Source: Tomitella cavernea
Lineage (GTDB): Bacteria > Actinomycetota > Actinomycetes > Mycobacteriales > Mycobacteriaceae
Direction: 5' to 3'
Assembly: GCF_016599145.1 (NCBI RefSeq)
Contig: NZ_JAENKO010000025.1
Location: forward strand, 1 to 61,961
DNA: 61,961 nucleotides
Below the pieces are notes generated by a model that worked only from the letters and a program-made list of their open reading frames with translations, was not told the origin of the DNA and made no database searches. Within the stretch, counting starts at the first letter, position 1, and each line of letters opens with the position of its first letter. Shown here piece by piece: positions 59,768 to 61,961 of the stretch. The position numbers were made by a program, and so were the translations under genes.

Positions 59768-60049
59768 GGCGGTGTGCTCCTTCGTACCGTCAGGGTCGGG
59801 TGCACGTCGGAGCGGGGCGGGCAGACAAGACATTGACGAGGAACTGCCACGCTCCTTATTAGGTCATGTCCGCCTCGCGTCCGGCGCGGTACTGCTGCGG
59901 CACCGGGACGGAGCCGGACAGATCAATTGGAAGACAGCCCAGCAGGGCGTCAGTCAGACCCTGAGTCACGGCCCGTCTCGGAGCCATCCACATCCTCATC
60001 GGATGCTCTTTCATCATCAATGTCGGACCCTTGGTGCAGGATCGTGGCC

Positions 60050-61240
60050 ATGGATGTGATCACGGCCGTCATGCTGGTCGCTGCTCTGGTGCTCGGGGCC
60101 GTCGTCGGCTGGCTGGCGCATGCGGCACGTATCGGAAACCGGCTGGCACGCGCGGAGGCCACTATGGACGCCCGCGAGGAGGGACGCCGGTCTTGGGAGG
60201 CGTCGTTGGGCTCGGTCAACGACGAGGCTGCCCGCCGCAACGCCGGCGAGATCGGTGAGCGGATGGGGCATGTGGTCGCGCCCTTGCGGGATGCGTTAGG
60301 CGCTCTCAGCGAGCAGCTGCGGTTGCTCGAGCACGACCGCGTCGGCGCCTACGCGGGCATCAGCGAACAGGTGGCCGCCATGCATCATTCCAACCGCGAA
60401 CTGTCCACTCAGACCACGCGTCTGGTCTCCGCGCTGCGCGCACCGCAAGTGCGAGGCAGATGGGGCGAGCTTCAGCTCGAACGCGTGGTGGAGCTCGCGG
60501 GGATGGCGCGCCATTGTGATTTCGACACGCAGGTCACCGCCGAGGCCGTCGACGGCCCGACCGCGCGTGTACGTCCCGACATGATCATCCGCCTGTCCGG
60601 CGGCCGCCGGATCGTCGTCGACGCGAAGGTCCCGCTGTCGGCCTACCTCGACGCCCTGTCCGCCACCCGCGAGCAGGAGCGCCAGAAGTTGATGTTCTCC
60701 CACGCCTCGCAGCTGCGTGCGCACGTCGACAAGCTCGCGGCCAAAGCCTACTGGCGCGCGTTCGACCCCACCCCGGAGTTCGTGGTGCTCTTCGTCCCCG
60801 GCGATCCGTTCCTCGACGCCGCAGTCTCCACCGACAAAGGACTGTTCGAGTACGCAATGGCGAAGAACGTCGTGCTCGCCACCCCCACCACCCTCGTCGC
60901 GCTGCTGCGCACCGTGGCTCTGGGTTGGCGTCAGGAGGCGCTGTCGCAGGAGGCCCGCACCATCCACTCACTGGGTACGGAACTGGCGCGGCGACTGGAA
61001 ACTATGTCACGTCACTTCGACCGCGTCGGCGACCGCCTCGGCAAGGCCGTCGAGTCGTTCAATTCCACCGCCGCGTCCTTCGAGTCGCGAGTGATGGTGA
61101 CCGCACGTCGCCTCTCCGAGCTGCAGATGACCGACACCGATCTGGCGCCGATACGCCAGGTCGAGTCGGTTCCGCGGGTCGTCGGATGGTCGGACACGCA
61201 CGACGCCGACGGTGCGGCCGACGGCGCTGCGAGCGGATGA
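60050..61240 (+). CDS. rmuC: DNA recombination protein RmuC
   Basis: This is a 396-residue protein: an N-terminal membrane anchor (ITAVMLVAALVLGAVVGWLAH), a coiled coil, then the PD-(D/E)xK nuclease-like core (QVRGRWGELQLERVVELAGM, RPDMIIRLSGGRRIVVDAKVPLSAY, FVPGDPFLDAA). It limits illegitimate recombination at inverted repeats, and in recent work RmuC is also linked to plasmid and phage defence. The ATG at 60050 is preferred because a longer frame from 59927 adds a Ser/Pro-rich leader. It is followed by the DUF6542 gene after 17 bases. Confidence 0.9.
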   Translation: MDVITAVMLVAALVLGAVVGWLAHAARIGNRLARAEATMDAREEGRRSWEASLGSVNDEAARRNAGEIGERMGHVVAPLRDALGALSEQLRLLEHDRVGAYAGISEQVAAMHHSNRELSTQTTRLVSALRAPQVRGRWGELQLERVVELAGMARHCDFDTQVTAEAVDGPTARVRPDMIIRLSGGRRIVVDAKVPLSAYLDALSATREQERQKLMFSHASQLRAHVDKLAAKAYWRAFDPTPEFVVLFVPGDPFLDAAVSTDKGLFEYAMAKNVVLATPTTLVALLRTVALGWRQEALSQEARTIHSLGTELARRLETMSRHFDRVGDRLGKAVESFNSTAASFESRVMVTARRLSELQMTDTDLAPIRQVESVPRVVGWSDTHDADGAADGAASG

Positions 61241-61257
61241 ACGGTTAACCTCGCTAG

Positions 61258-61961
61258 GTGACCGATTCACCGCGCACCTCGCCGCGACGCCGCGGCCGGG
61301 TACCCCTGGACCAACGCTCAGTCCTGGCCACGACGCCCGGCGTGCCCTGGTGGGGCGCTCTGGCCTGCGCGGTCGCGGCTGCTCTGGTCGGGTTCCTCAT
61401 CGACTCCGCCCGCGGCAGCCAGCTGACGTGGGTCTTCACCGTCCTGTACTTCCTCGGATGCGTCGCCGCGGTGTTGATGGTGCGCAACCGGTCGCTGTTC
61501 ACCGCGATGGCACAACCTCCGCTGATACTGCTCGTCGCGGTGCCCCTGGCGTACCGGAGCTTCGCGGACAACCCCGCCGCGGGGCTCAAGGGCATCCTGT
61601 TCGACATGGCGCTCCCGCTGATCGACAGGTTCCCCACGATGATCGTGACCACTGTCATCGTGGTCGTCATCGGCGCATTCCGTCTCACGCTCTACGTGCA
61701 GGAACGGCGGGTCGCCACCCGCGGAACGGCCAAGACCCCGACGAAAAGGACGACGGAAGGTACCGCCTCCCGCACAAGAGCGACGGCCGGAGCGCCTACC
61801 GCAGACGACGGCGCCTCGCCAGGCGGAAACCGCCAGAGGCCGGCACGAGGGTCACGCCGTGCCGGCCGCGGCCGCCCCGCACGCTCCGCAACGGCTGCGG
61901 CCGACGGCCGGGACGAGCGTACGCGCGCGCAGGACCGCACGCGCGATGCGGGCAACCCGGG
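61258..61961 (+). CDS. DUF6542-like membrane protein, 3' end off the window
   Basis: This is an open frame of 234 codons beginning with GTG at 61258, cut by the window edge. It has a short basic leader, then about four membrane helices (ALACAVAAALVGFLID, FTVLYFLGCVAAVLMV, PLILLVAVPLAY, MIVTTVIVVVIGAFRLTLY). After that comes a long Arg/Thr/Ala-rich cytoplasmic tail. TAACCT ends six bases before the GTG. The layout matches the family of Rv1111c, next to ychF in M. tuberculosis; here they are 10 kb apart. Function unknown. Confidence 0.75.
   Translation, partial: MTDSPRTSPRRRGRVPLDQRSVLATTPGVPWWGALACAVAAALVGFLIDSARGSQLTWVFTVLYFLGCVAAVLMVRNRSLFTAMAQPPLILLVAVPLAYRSFADNPAAGLKGILFDMALPLIDRFPTMIVTTVIVVVIGAFRLTLYVQERRVATRGTAKTPTKRTTEGTASRTRATAGAPTADDGASPGGNRQRPARGSRRAGRGRPARSATAAADGRDERTRAQDRTRDAGNP

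Overview
The window is high-GC DNA from an actinobacterium, most likely of the order Mycobacteriales. This rests on several things seen here. The nuo operon is preceded by an Rv3143-like receiver gene. There is an FHA-ABC fusion like Rv1747. The ychF / DUF6542 neighbourhood recalls Rv1112-Rv1111c. An IdeR/DtxR-type iron box precedes a haem-uptake operon, and many genes start at or just after a TANNNT box (leaderless). The genus cannot be fixed from sequence alone.

Bases 1-14.4k hold the 3' end of an excalibur protein, an acyl-lipid desaturase behind a palindromic promoter, an MFS exporter, a large membrane-anchored copper nitrite reductase fusion, a secreted lipase, a CPBP protease, a [4Fe-4S] fumarase, a type II NADH dehydrogenase, and a coupled pair of secreted proteins (a lipase-fold pseudoenzyme and an unknown). 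Bases 14.4-31.1k are a complete minus-strand complex I operon in the order A-B-C-D-EF-G-H-I-J-K-L-M-N. NuoE and NuoF form one uninterrupted reading frame, and an atypical receiver protein lies upstream.

Bases 31.2-42.7k are housekeeping and stress genes: glutaminase, deaminase, FHA-ABC transporter, small enzymes, the IdeR-controlled hmuTUV locus, and small VOC, GNAT and DHFR-like proteins. Bases 42.8-50.1k are a decayed accessory zone: a broken MFS gene, a methyltransferase, an IS256-type element whose transposase has lost key residues, and a set of three modules of about 1.2-1.4 kb next to ychF.

These modules are the most interesting part of the window. Each has its genes in the same orientation as ychF and its own promoter at the head. 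Each ends in a roughly 50-bp repeat (R1, R2, R3) that resembles the 3' end of ychF and can still be translated as the YchF C-terminus. The cargo is phd/relE plus an Imm5-like protein, higBA plus a P-loop kinase, and fitAB/vapBC plus a broken AAC(2')-like acetyltransferase. The layout looks like a cassette array built at the 3' end of ychF, with no recombinase nearby.

Bases 50.1-62k return to core genes: ychF, a ClC channel with regulatory domains, an AI-2E family protein, sbcCD, an internally deleted IS110 transposase, rmuC, and a DUF6542-like gene that runs off the end. No rRNA, tRNA or CRISPR array was seen.
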